This document shows positions 9,391-18,449 of a stretch of DNA of 34,300 nt, piece by piece. The stretch comes from Tritrichomonas foetus (Eukaryota; Parabasalia; Tritrichomonadida; Tritrichomonadidae), in NCBI GenBank assembly GCA_001839685.1, contig MLAK01000947.1, positions 1 to 34,300 of the forward strand. The letters are read 5' to 3'. The notes under the pieces are model-generated. The model searched no databases. It was not told where the DNA came from and was given only the letters and a program-made list of their open reading frames with translations. Made by a program: the position numbers and the translations under genes. Each line of letters opens with the position of its first letter. Within the stretch, counting starts at the first letter, position 1.

Positions 9391-9651
9391 ATGAAGAAAA
9401 TAGACTGGCAGTCCTCAACAGCACATTCTCAAGCAGGGATACAGATACAACGATTGAAAGACCAAATCAAGAAAAATGGAATCCAATATGTTTTTTTCCA
9501 GACTCGATGCCAAGTGAATTTTCTGATGACTCGCCATTTAGATGGCAAAACATTCGTAATCTTCTCATTGATGCCTAAATTTTTTTTATTTATATCAAAA
9601 TTATTAATATTTTTTTTATACTTCATTTTTGTATTTTGGAAAACATTATAA
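9391..9651 (+). CDS. Small frame carried by copy A (86 residues, doubtful)
   Basis: An ATG-initiated frame, identical in protein in both element copies (the other is 12075-12335, minus). A TCATA initiator at 9374-9378 would put +1 at 9376, 15 bases before the ATG. The N-terminal half is basic and Gln-rich (IQIQRLKDQIKKNG); the C-terminal third is strongly hydrophobic (LFISKLLIFFLYFIFVFW), like a single membrane helix. I recognise no family. With two such young copies, sequence identity alone does not prove coding selection. It could also be a transposase remnant. Confidence 0.25.
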   Translation: MKKIDWQSSTAHSQAGIQIQRLKDQIKKNGIQYVFFQTRCQVNFLMTRHLDGKTFVIFSLMPKFFLFISKLLIFFLYFIFVFWKTL

Positions 9652-9956
9652 TTTTCGATGGAGGGTCATATGATAATAAAAAGCACGATTTATGATAAGA
9701 AATAATCAAGATATTAATGCTATAAAATCACTTTTTATCTCAATAATTCTCAGAAATTTCTGTTGGGTTTATTTTTTTCTCACAATTTTTTTTTGGATTT
9801 GGTTTTCTCTGTATCTTGATTTTTAAATTATAATATTTATATATTATTAATAGGATTACAATTAAATAATATTTAGATGACAATAATATCAACAATTATT
9901 CATTTAGATCTCTCAATAGTCTTCTACATCTAGAGCTAGTTAGTTTGTATACATCT

Positions 9957-9964
9957 GACGATAT
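9957..9964. repeat. Target site duplication, right half (gacgatat)
   Basis: Exact partner of 8853-8860, directly abutting the right end of copy A. Confidence 0.8.
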
Positions 9965-10636
9965 TTTAACCTACATTGAATTACAAAAATAGTTTTATCT
10001 CTGGATTTTATTTCTAATATTTGTATTTAATATCAATTTTCATATATAACAGTATTCTAAAAACTCTTTATACAATTTTCATGTGAGAAATCAAAAATAT
10101 AATTTTAATTACACATCTGTAACAAAACGATCTTGTTTATACAAGATTTCTATTGAATAATTTCTAACATATCTTTCATTATTGATGATACACTTCTTTC
10201 ATATTAAAATAATTAAACATTTACTCAACCATTCACATTCCAATTTGATGCATCTTGATTTTCACTATGTAATTATGAATCTATACACGTTTTGTCATTT
10301 TGAAAACCATAAAATAAACTTATTTTAAGCAATAACTCAAATTATGAAACCCTCATCGAAATTGGAGATTCAGGCAGGTCACCATCTGTGACCGCAATTT
10401 ACTTAACACGAATAACATTTAATTCGACTTTTCAAAATCACAATGTTTAAAAATTCATTCAATATAGACTGTTTCATAATATCTAAATTTTACTAAAATT
10501 ACATGATAAATAACAATTCCTTATAGTGAATTGAACTCAATGACCAATTCTTACATTACTTCACCTTCTCATTGTTCCTAAAGCGAAGTGTCACCTTTTT
10601 AAGAAGTTTCAATGAACAACCTCAAAATGTCAAAAG
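9965..10636. other. Intergenic between copy A and the HMG-box gene
   Basis: AT-rich DNA with no coding frame of note. A small GC-richer hairpin (ggtcac, loop catct, gtgacc) lies at 10377-10393. The part next to 9964 would have been the far upstream region of the acyltransferase gene before the element inserted. Confidence 0.5.
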
Positions 10637-11500
10637 TCAGTAATGATTTGCAATGAGTGACGAAATCGAAACATTTAGCTGCTTAAGACTTGTTTCCGAA
10701 AGATCTCTTCCAAAACCGTTTCTTGACACAATGTGGATGAATGGAAGCTCCATTGGTGATGATTTCATCAATTTTTCCCGATTTTCCGAAAAGTGCTGAT
10801 TTTGGCTGTTTGCCTGCAAATTGCTAGAAGGTAGTGGGGTGGCATTTGCATTTTGTTGAGCATTGCTTTGATTATCTGAGGAGTTATTTCCGAAATTGAA
10901 AGAGTCATTTTTCTGATTATTTTTCATCTTGCCAACATTTAACGAAGGGTCATCACATTTATACTTTTGATCATCAGGATTGATTTGGAAGATTTTGAGG
11001 TCAGTTAGATCAGCTGCACTAGAATTAAATCCATTTGTGTTATTAGAGAAATCTTGCTGCTGACGAGGATTGAAAAAAGTATTATTATCAATTGTAAAGC
11101 GATAATTCTGAGGGCTTTTATTGATTTTTGGAGGGGAGTTTTCAGAAGATGAATTGTTTGTGATTGTTGATGCAACTGACGCATTTGTCGAACGAGATTC
11201 TTTGTGGATACTAAATGGATCTTTGGACTTCTCCTTCAATAAAGAATTGGAATTATAATCGTTTGATATTTCGATATATTTTTGTCTTTTCTTTGGTGAC
11301 AAAGACCGCCATATTTGTCCAAGAATTGATGTGACTTCACCTGCATTAAGGTCTCTGTGACTCTCCTGTAAATTTTTCCGATTCATCAAGAAAAAGATTT
11401 GGTATGGCTCCATTTTTTTCCCATGAGTATTCAACACAGTTTGATGAGTATTTTCAACACGCGGACTAGGATTATTATATGGAAGTCTCGAATTCATCAT
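10637..11500 (-). CDS. HMG-box DNA-binding protein
   Basis: 287 residues from ATG 11500 (a second ATG follows directly). Residues about 30-84 are an HMG box: MEPYQIFFLMNRKNL, then LNAGEVTSILGQIWRSLSP and KKRQKYIEISNDYN, with the expected aromatic, Trp and Tyr positions of the three-helix fold that bends DNA through the minor groove. The rest is low-complexity Asn/Ser/Gln-rich, a composition common in transcriptional regulators. No nuclear signal beyond the KKRQK in the box is obvious. An initiator TCACA gives +1 near 11520 and a 20-base leader. The gene stands alone between two inverted transposable elements, whose nearest edges are about 0.68 kb past its stop and 0.27 kb before its start. 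A chromatin or transcription role is inferred from the box; targets are unknown. Confidence 0.85.
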   Translation of the reverse strand: MMNSRLPYNNPSPRVENTHQTVLNTHGKKMEPYQIFFLMNRKNLQESHRDLNAGEVTSILGQIWRSLSPKKRQKYIEISNDYNSNSLLKEKSKDPFSIHKESRSTNASVASTITNNSSSENSPPKINKSPQNYRFTIDNNTFFNPRQQQDFSNNTNGFNSSAADLTDLKIFQINPDDQKYKCDDPSLNVGKMKNNQKNDSFNFGNNSSDNQSNAQQNANATPLPSSNLQANSQNQHFSENREKLMKSSPMELPFIHIVSRNGFGRDLSETSLKQLNVSISSLIANHY

Positions 11501-11517
11501 CGGTAAAATATGAAACT

Positions 11518-11522
11518 TGTGA
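11518..11522 (-). promoter_or_regulatory. Initiator (TCACA) of the HMG-box gene
   Basis: TCACA on the minus strand matches TCA(+1)Y(T/A), with +1 at 11520, 20 bases before the first ATG. Confidence 0.4.
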
Positions 11523-12074
11523 ATTTGTATGTAAGTGATATCATCAACGAATAAAATTGAGTGTGATTCCGGAATGAATTTTGCTTTTCGATTTTGAATG
11601 TTAAGAATTAAATACTAATTTATGAGAATTTCTGAATAATATTTTTGCGATATGAATTATTATAGAAAATTCTGAATATCCTGTAATTAATTACAATTCT
11701 GATTCTGAGTCATCAGAAGAATTGATTGAAACATGATGGAAAATTCTTCAGAAATTATTGAGAATGGTTAGATGTATACAAACTAACTAGCTCTAGATGT
11801 AGAAGACTATTGAGAGATCTAAATGAATAATTGTTGATATTATTGTCATCTAAATATTATTTAATTGTAATCCTATTAATAATATATAAATATTATAATT
11901 TAAAAATCAAGATACAGAGAAAACCAAATCCAAAAAAAAATTGTGAGAAAAAAATAAACCCAACAGAAATTTCTGAGAATTATTGAGATAAAAAGTGATT
12001 TTATAGCATTAATATCTTGATTATTTCTTATCATAAATCGTGCTTTTTATTATCATATGACCCTCCATCGAAAA

Positions 12075-12335
12075 TTATAATGTTTTCCAAAATACAAAAA
12101 TGAAGTATAAAAAAAATATTAATAATTTTGATATAAATAAAAAAAATTTAGGCATCAATGAGAAGATTACGAATGTTTTGCCATCTAAATGGCGAGTCAT
12201 CAGAAAATTCACTTGGCATCGAGTCTGGAAAAAAACATATTGGATTCCATTTTTCTTGATTTGGTCTTTCAATCGTTGTATCTGTATCCCTGCTTGAGAA
12301 TGTGCTGTTGAGGACTGCCAGTCTATTTTCTTCAT
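12075..12335 (-). CDS. Small frame carried by copy B (86 residues, doubtful)
   Basis: Exact protein copy of the 9391-9651 frame of copy A, with the same upstream TCATA. See that entry for its composition. I recognise no family, and it is doubtful as a real gene. Confidence 0.25.
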   Translation of the reverse strand: MKKIDWQSSTAHSQAGIQIQRLKDQIKKNGIQYVFFQTRCQVNFLMTRHLDGKTFVIFSLMPKFFLFISKLLIFFLYFIFVFWKTL

Positions 12336-12437
12336 ATACTAAAATTTTATGACAGAAAAGATTTCAATACATTCATATTTGTCAAATGGAAATTGAATTA
12401 ATTCAACATCACTGAGTTAAAACTATCAAAATTTTCG

Positions 12438-12457
12438 CGATTTTTAATTAAAAATCG
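12438..12457. repeat. 20-bp perfect palindrome inside copy B
   Basis: Same palindrome as 9269-9288 of copy A, at the matching distance from the outer end. Confidence 0.6.
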
Positions 12458-12865
12458 ATAGAAGAAGTGTAAATAGAATTATGGGAAGCAGTATTATAAT
12501 CTTTGTGATTCTTGGAAAAAAAGCTTCTCTCAATTTTTTTTTAGGCTTTCTCCAAAATCGCTCTTTTTTCGGTTTAATTGTTGCAAAATTTCAAAACTAT
12601 GAATAAATATGGCTCATAACTATAAAAAATAGATTTAACAATTGACTGAAAGCTGTTCACCCGAAAACTGAAACAATAGCTTCTTCAGAATCATTTTCGA
12701 AATATTTTTGAATTCGGCCATTTGCGAAGTTTGCGATAAGGGAAATTTTCGTCATTCTTTTAGCTATTTGGGTTTTGATTTTTGACTGATGGTATTAAGT
12801 AATACTGATGATAAGGATCATTTTAGTGATTTCGTACGTTAAGACTATTTAGTTTGTATACATCT

Positions 12866-15699
12866 AAATAGCTCACAAAATTGAATATAAACTTTAATTC
12901 ATAAGATTATTTCACATAAATTAATAAGTGGAAGATGAATCTCAGAAGAAATGAAGAAAATCAAACTGAGAAATAAATATGGGAAAAAACAAAAAAATTT
13001 TCGAATTTGAAATAAGAATTTATTAGAGCAAAAAAGTAATGTCAAGACAAGCAGAATGATTCAAGAAAGAATATTTCCCTGGAAAAATTAGATAAAAAAA
13101 AGATTTTTCAGTCATAGAAAGAAATTTCAAACAAAATACAAATGGGAACGACAATAGTTTTCAGCAATCGAGGAATTCTTTCATAAAAAAGGAAATTGAG
13201 ACGATAGATCCGAAGAGGCAAATTTTAGGTTTCCAAATTATTCTACATTAAAATGAAAGAATATCAAAATGGAAAACAGATGATGCATTAAATTCTAATT
13301 TCATGATTTTTGAGGTTGTTTCTTTTGAAAATTTCATCACCCAAAAATAAGGCGTACATTCGGCCAAAAATGGATAGTAATATAAATGAAATGAAAGCAA
13401 ATAATTCACAAGAAATAGTTTTGAATAGGTTTAAAAATGATATGTCGGCATAAAATAATTGATCTCTAAATTTTGTTTTTTTGGATTGTTTTTTCGCGTA
13501 GAAATGTCAAAAGTATTTGTTTTAGACAACGATTTTTGAAACGTTTGAAAACATATTTTCCAAATTTGGCCACAAGATCATTCATGAAAAAAATATATAT
13601 CGCGCACATAAAATGCTTTTCCAAGTTGAAACAACATCAATGGACTTATTATACTCAAAAATGGCAGTTACAGATTTAATTTTTACATTATATCAAAACT
13701 AATAATTTTTCTTTTCATCGGCAAAGTTTTTCTATAAAATCGTCCATTCATTTTTTGTTAATCTACTTCGAAAATAGAAATTTCTTGAATAATTTTTTTT
13801 TTTTCTGAATCATCAAAAATGGTTTATATGGTAATATTCATAAATACATCTTCAATTAGTCTTGTGGTGGTCTCTTAAATTCGGTTACACAAAATATTCA
13901 AAGTATGATAAAATTTGTGAATTTGAAACGGTTTTACATGGATATTTACATTTCTTATTAAGTTATTATTTATGCATAAATCATAGCAATCTTCCTGGAA
14001 GAGGATTTTTGAATAACTTTTATTTTTTTAAAAACATTCAAAAATGAAATAATCAATTCAAAATCGAAGAATCAGATTTTCACACAATATTCCATTTTTA
14101 CAATCTCAAATTTTTTCAATCAAATTGAATCAGATATCTCAAAGTACTTTTTATATTTTTAATAATGAATGCAAAAATTCATGAATCATAATTTTCCATG
14201 GAAAACAAAATTACTATCAAATTCATAATTCCGGGCTCGATTCGACGATTTCATAGAAAAAGAAAATTATTGAAAATTTCCGGGAATTCTCAAAAATCAG
14301 AATGAGTATTTGAAAAAATAAAGTTATTTATCATTCAATTTGATCTTTATGAACAATAAATTTTATAAAATTAATTAATTAATTAATTCAATATTTGATC
14401 AAAGTTTTCAATACCCAGAAAAAATCTTTTCACCATTTAACACAAATTGTCGGCAAAATAACTTTAATTTGCAGGTCAAATCTGTTTTCATAAATCGTGG
14501 AGTTTAAACCAAGTACTTTGACAACAATATTCTCTAAATACTCTTGATTTGCTTTCGATATCTTTGGGATTTTAACCTTTGAGTAAACCCTGATTTTATT
14601 TTTATTAATTTGTTTTTACAAAATTGAATAATCTCCTGTCAATTCTTTACTGATGATTTTCAATTACCTCCCTTCTGAAAAAAACTACACTGATCATTTT
14701 ATCTCATCAAAACGATTTATTGATTATTTTCTATTAACTCCTTTTACATTTAACATCAAATATTTATCTCATCAATACTATTTGCCTTTTCTTGATATTT
14801 CAAAACTCATTTTAAGAGAAAACTCTTTTATTTGCAATGCTCTAATTGTGCAAATTAAAAAATAATTAATTTTCTTTCACACATTCAATTGTGGAATGAA
14901 AATGATTGCAAATGAATAAAATAGCCAAAAAATCAAGAATTTCGGATCATCATATTAAATGGAATCAGAAATATGATCCAATCCATCCATTACTTCAATT
15001 TCCAATTGATATCTATAAATCTATTAAATATAGATGATTATTATCTATAAACTCTATCTATAATTATTATCAATGAAATTTCTCGGAATTTGTTTACGAG
15101 TTTCTTTATCATATTTGCAATAAACATTTGAATTGTAAGCTTGGAAATGTTAGAATGGAAGTTCAAATCTGACTTCATATGAATCATCGATGATATGATA
15201 TTTTTTCTTTCGATTCAATGAACAATTATAACCTATTCTATGAAGAAAGTTTAGTTATTCTATGATAATCATTTTATCCTGGTATTCTCATTGTGATTTT
15301 ATATAATTATTATTATTTCTCATATTTTCTTCACATTAGGTTTCTTTTTCTTGATATCCAAATCAATCTCCACAATCGTATTTTGACTTGGTCATCATCA
15401 ATTTTAACCACAAGTGCCCATCAAATATGTCATCAAAATATAAGAATGATTTCTAATATTGTTGAATTCTAAACACTACTTTTTCCAGATTGAAAGCTTC
15501 AAAAAAATCTTATAATATTGAACGAACCAATCTCATCATGAGATTCTCATTACTAAATCACAATTTTGATAAATATTAAAACCAAAAAGATTTTAAATTT
15601 CGATTAATATATATAGATATAAAATAAAAAAGACTATTTTTTAATTTTAGAATAGAAATAAAAATACACATTAGAAAACAAACAAATAATAAAACACTA
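12866..15699. other. 2.8-kb gene-poor AT-rich stretch
   Basis: No convincing gene on either strand. Frames of 60 to 70 codons at 13473-13679, 13862-14047 and 14653-14865 lack family features and look like chance or relics. There is a (TTAA)n run at 14371-14388. A minus-strand GAAAAAGT octamer at 15478-15485 has no gene after it. The region is unusually long for trichomonad intergenic DNA and may hold decayed elements that I cannot recognise. Confidence 0.5.
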
Positions 15700-17106
15700 T
15701 TAAAGAGGCTTTCTTTTCGCCTGAGATGATCCGAGTGGCTTTCTCAAAATGTTTTTCGTTGATGAGATGAGAGGGTTTGATTTGTTGCTGCTTGGGCGTG
15801 AACCAATTCCGATATTATGATTTTGTTGAGGAGTGACTAGTTTTGCAGTTTGTGAAAATGTCGGAACCGAACCTTTCCTTGGTCCAGCTTTATCAATTTT
15901 CATGATATCTTGTCTTGATAGTTTTCCAGATGGAAGATTATTTTCATTATTATTTGTATTAATTTTTTTTCTTGTGCCTGGGATGATCGGCACCTTCGGT
16001 TTTGGTGGTGGAGGTGGGGCAGGTTTCTCGCCCAAAAATCGAAGTAAGCAGAAATAGCATGTAGTATCAGATCCAGTTAAGCCTTTCTGTAAATTTGAAA
16101 CTAGATTTTCTGTATCAATTCCTTTTTCTCTACATAATTCTTCAGTTTTTTCTAGGATTTTTGGATCAGGCTTGAATGATCGCCTCTTGAATTTGGAGAT
16201 CATTGAAACATTTGTCACTTTATAAAAAATGACCGGTTGGGGGGCAATATTTGTGCCGAGTTGTTGAAGTCCACGAAGCCATGGATGATTTTGAAGTTGA
16301 ATTAAAGTTGGTCTTGATGCTGGACGAACCTCAAACATCTTTTTTAAGAGATCAACAAGACCTGGTGAGAAATGAGGTGGATATTTCATCTCACTCACCT
16401 CTTGAAGCAATCTTCGAACATTATTGTTTTGTGATGAAAATGGAAGGCATCCAGTCAGCATTGCATAAAGACAAACACCAAGTGACCAAACATCACATTT
16501 TTCGTCATATTCACTTCCAGCGATAATTTCAGGCGGTTGGTATCCTGCTGTTCCGACAAATGTGCGCATCAAATTATTGTAATATGTTCCAGCAAGGCCA
16601 AAGTCGGTAAGTTTCATATTACCGTTAGAATCAATAAGTATATTTTCCAATTTGAGATCACGATGAACAAGAAAATGATAAATGTGAAGATGACGGAGAC
16701 CGTTAAAAATTTGAATGAAAAGCCTCTGGGCTTCAAATTCGGTCAAAGTGCCTTTGGCATTCACGTATTCTAATAAAGTACCTCTAGATGCGTATTCCAT
16801 GAAGAAAATAAGTTGATTGTTTGCTGTAGAAAGGCGATAAAGGTTGCAAATATTTGGATGGTCAACTTGCATAAAAATTGAAACCTCGCGCATAATTCCA
16901 ACAAATTCTTCCGTTTTGGTGTTTCGTAAATCGACAATTTTTGCAGCGCAGAAGCACCCTGTAGGTGTATGTTTTGCGATATGAACGTGGGAAAAAGCGC
17001 CGCTTCCAATTTGCTCCATAATTTCAAAGTCATCAACAACAGAACCATTTGTAATTAAGCCTTCATCGACTGGATTGTCTCCTCCATTTGGAGCTTGATT
17101 TGACAT
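15700..17106 (-). CDS. Ser/Thr protein kinase, CAMK group (SNF1/MARK-like)
   Basis: 468 residues. I place the start at ATG 17106; the frame is open three codons further, but only to GTG. Kinase domain at about 27-280: Gly loop IGSGAFSHVHIAK (33-45), ATP-anchoring Lys in AAKIV (56), catalytic HRDLKLEN (148-155), DFG (168-170), and GTAGYQPPEI, where the usual APE is PPE (191-193), then DVWSLGV. All catalytic residues are present, so it should be active on Ser/Thr. The HRDLKLEN and T-x-GYxxPE loop are SNF1/MARK-like. A segment after the domain (LCREKGIDTENLVSNLQ, then TTCYFCLL) resembles the UBA-like region of AMPK-related kinases. The tail is Pro-rich (APPPPPKPKVPIIPG), then basic and Ser-rich. 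GAAAAAGT motifs face it at 17173-17180 and 17226-17233, with a near match (gaaaaaga) closer to the ATG. No initiator is obvious. Confidence 0.93.
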   Translation of the reverse strand: MSNQAPNGGDNPVDEGLITNGSVVDDFEIMEQIGSGAFSHVHIAKHTPTGCFCAAKIVDLRNTKTEEFVGIMREVSIFMQVDHPNICNLYRLSTANNQLIFFMEYASRGTLLEYVNAKGTLTEFEAQRLFIQIFNGLRHLHIYHFLVHRDLKLENILIDSNGNMKLTDFGLAGTYYNNLMRTFVGTAGYQPPEIIAGSEYDEKCDVWSLGVCLYAMLTGCLPFSSQNNNVRRLLQEVSEMKYPPHFSPGLVDLLKKMFEVRPASRPTLIQLQNHPWLRGLQQLGTNIAPQPVIFYKVTNVSMISKFKRRSFKPDPKILEKTEELCREKGIDTENLVSNLQKGLTGSDTTCYFCLLRFLGEKPAPPPPPKPKVPIIPGTRKKINTNNNENNLPSGKLSRQDIMKIDKAGPRKGSVPTFSQTAKLVTPQQNHNIGIGSRPSSNKSNPLISSTKNILRKPLGSSQAKRKPL

Positions 17107-17172
17107 CTTTGTCACTTTTGTATCTTTTTCTTATAATCTGATGAGAAAATCCTTTCAAATTTCTTAATACTA

Positions 17173-17233
17173 ACTTTTTCTGAAGATAATTGTATACCAT
17201 TAGAGAGTGAGATTCACACATTGTAACTTTTTC
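17173..17233 (-). promoter_or_regulatory. Two GAAAAAGT motifs upstream of the kinase gene
   Basis: On the minus strand, GAAAAAGTTA occurs at 17180 to 17171 (cttcaGAAAAAGTta) and 17233 to 17224 (tataGAAAAAGTta), the nearer ending 66 bases before the ATG at 17106. A weaker gaaaaaga lies about 25 bases before the ATG. Confidence 0.4.
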
Positions 17234-17424
17234 TATAAGACTAAGAACGTTCATAATTAATGTGTTTTTCGACTTTCATGTAATTCTGATATTTTTTCTC
17301 TTGTTGCGTAAATGTGCAATTTTTCTTCATCTATAGAAAAAGATAAATGAAAAATTGTTGGAAAATGTGAAGTAAGAAATATGGTGATCAAAAGAAAACA
17401 TTCATTCAAAAATCTCCAAAGAAA

Positions 17425-17961
17425 ATGTTTACCAATCTTCAAGAAAGTGTAAATGAATCATTAACTTTGAATTTCTATTTATTAAAACAAGATGAAAAAA
17501 TTATATCCCAAAGACAGGAAATGTATCTTTGTTTTATGGAACATTCATCGAAAACTTCAATCAAAATAGTATACACAGCTAGAAATTTTTCAGAAATATC
17601 GTCTCAAAATAAGGATTTGCATTTAGATTACCTTATTATCGTCATTCTCTAAATTTTTCAGAAATATCGTTGGAAATAGAATATGTTTGGTGAAGAATCA
17701 AAGGTGCTTTCGATGTTGTTGGTAACAATATTTCTGAAGAAAGCAATGAATTTTCATGTAATCAAACTTGTTTATTTCTGATCAGGAAAGCTATTTTTCC
17801 TTTCCTTGATAAAATCACACGAGTATTTATGTTATTAATCTGTTCAGAAAAATATGATGAATTTGACGATGATGATGTTGTTGCTTCTCTCTCATTGCAT
17901 TACTTATTCATTGGCAAATTATTGGAATTAAACACAAAGAAAACTAACATTCCCAAATGAA
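17425..17961 (+). pseudogene. Possible coding relic in two frames
   Basis: An ATG frame of 75 codons (17425-17652) is followed in another frame by a coding-like stretch to 17961, broken by one TGA. The sequence aatttttcagaaatatcg occurs twice, at 17584 and 17652, 68 bases apart; reading NFSEIS from either copy gives the two frames, so a 68-bp duplication may have broken the frame. The downstream part has codon-like structure (RIKGAFDVVGNNISEE, LFLIRKAIFPFLDKI, EKYDEFDDDDVVASLS) and ends with a stop. I recognise no family. Chance frames in AT-rich DNA are the alternative. Confidence 0.3.
17584..17669 (+). repeat. Short direct repeat, 68-base period
   Basis: aatttttcagaaatatcgt occurs at 17584 and again at 17652. 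The 68-base period is not a multiple of three and would shift a reading frame across it. Confidence 0.55.
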
Positions 17962-18072
17962 ACATATTCAACACAGATGAAAATTTGAATGAAGAATATA
18001 TTGATTTCATATTCATTTATCTTAATGCGTTTCATGGCTGGTTACCTGAATGATTAATCATTTAAATGTTCC

Positions 18073-18113
18073 TCGTTATCGTTAAGGTTGGTGATTAAAA
18101 TCGTTATCGTTAA
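18073..18113 (-). promoter_or_regulatory. Doubled Myb-type site (ttaacgataacga twice)
   Basis: tcgttatcgttaa occurs at 18073-18085 and 18101-18113, spaced 28 bases; on the minus strand each reads ttaacgataacga. It contains TAACGATA, the type of core bound by characterised T. vaginalis Myb factors. It lies about 340-380 bases before the cyclase-like ATG. Function is inferred from the motif only. Confidence 0.4.
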
Positions 18114-18449
18114 AGACAAAGAAAAAGTTAATATTTTTCAATGAACTATATTCAAAGTCTCTGAACATATTCAATCACTGTAGAAAAAATCCAAAAATAT
18201 TTCAGCGTGTTATGAAAGATATTTATTCAAAAACACTTTGATCAAAGCTTGATGCATGTAGTCCTTATGTATAGAATTTTTTCGGGAAAACGTGAAATAG
18301 AATGATTACCTAATAAAAGAATTGAATGTGGATTATTTTGAAAGGAAGTAGATTCAAAATTTATATGAGACCGATAGTATTAAAAAGTTCAGTAATTGAA
18401 TATTATCCAAACGAAAATTATTCAAAAATAAATTGAGAGAATCAATAAA

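Larger units (their letters stand above)
8861..9956 (+). mobile_element. 1096-bp terminal-inverted-repeat element, copy A
   Basis: Both ends carry the terminal repeat agatgtatacaaac(c/t)aa(a/c)tag (19 of 21 positions match in inverted orientation). Direct copies of gacgatat flank it at 8853-8860 and 9957-9964, an 8-bp target duplication. No transposase is recognisable, so it is probably non-autonomous; only short frames are present (8971-9069 and an 86-codon frame at 9391-9651). An 8-bp duplication fits hAT and a few other cut-and-paste superfamilies, but the ends do not let me assign a class. A perfect 20-bp palindrome lies at 9269-9288. Copy B (11770-12865) is the same length, in the opposite orientation, and differs at only two positions that I found. 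Confidence 0.85.
11770..12865 (-). mobile_element. 1096-bp terminal-inverted-repeat element, copy B (inverted)
   Basis: Same length and sequence as copy A in reverse orientation, with the same terminal repeats (agatgtatacaaac at both ends). I found two substitutions by eye: one near the outer terminus (c in A, t in B) and one near 9173 of copy A (aggaagcc versus agaaagcc). Its flanks gaatggtt (11762-11769) and aaatagct (12866-12873) are not an exact duplication; they match at 5 of 8 positions, all three differences being transitions. With copy A it forms an inverted repeat of 1.1-kb arms around a 1.8-kb spacer holding the HMG-box gene. Confidence 0.85.
17107..18449. other. Divergent intergenic region between kinase and cyclase-like gene
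   Basis: 1.3 kb holding the kinase promoter motifs (17173-17233), a TATAGAAAAAGA variant near 17329, the coding relic 17425-17961, a doubled Myb-type site (18073-18113) and a plus-strand GAAAAAGT at 18121-18128. No clear TCAYW initiator sits directly before the cyclase ATG at 18450. Confidence 0.6.

Noticed and set aside
8861..12865. A single composite transposon that moved as a 4-kb unit
   Set aside because: The outermost flanks (gacgatat and aaatagct) do not match; the exact duplication belongs to copy A alone.
8853..12873. Past inversion of the HMG segment between the two arms
   Set aside because: Copy A keeps its own matching flanks on both sides, which such an inversion would have separated; later inversions remain possible in other strains.
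13473..14865. 60- to 70-codon frames at 13473, 13862 and 14653
   Set aside because: No conserved motifs, no initiator close to their starts, and composition like the surrounding AT-rich DNA.
15833..16773. Plus-strand frames opposite the kinase gene
   Set aside because: Antisense shadows of a clearly coding minus-strand frame.
17107..17115. Upstream GTG as the kinase start
   Set aside because: A normal ATG lies three codons later; there is no evidence for non-ATG initiation.
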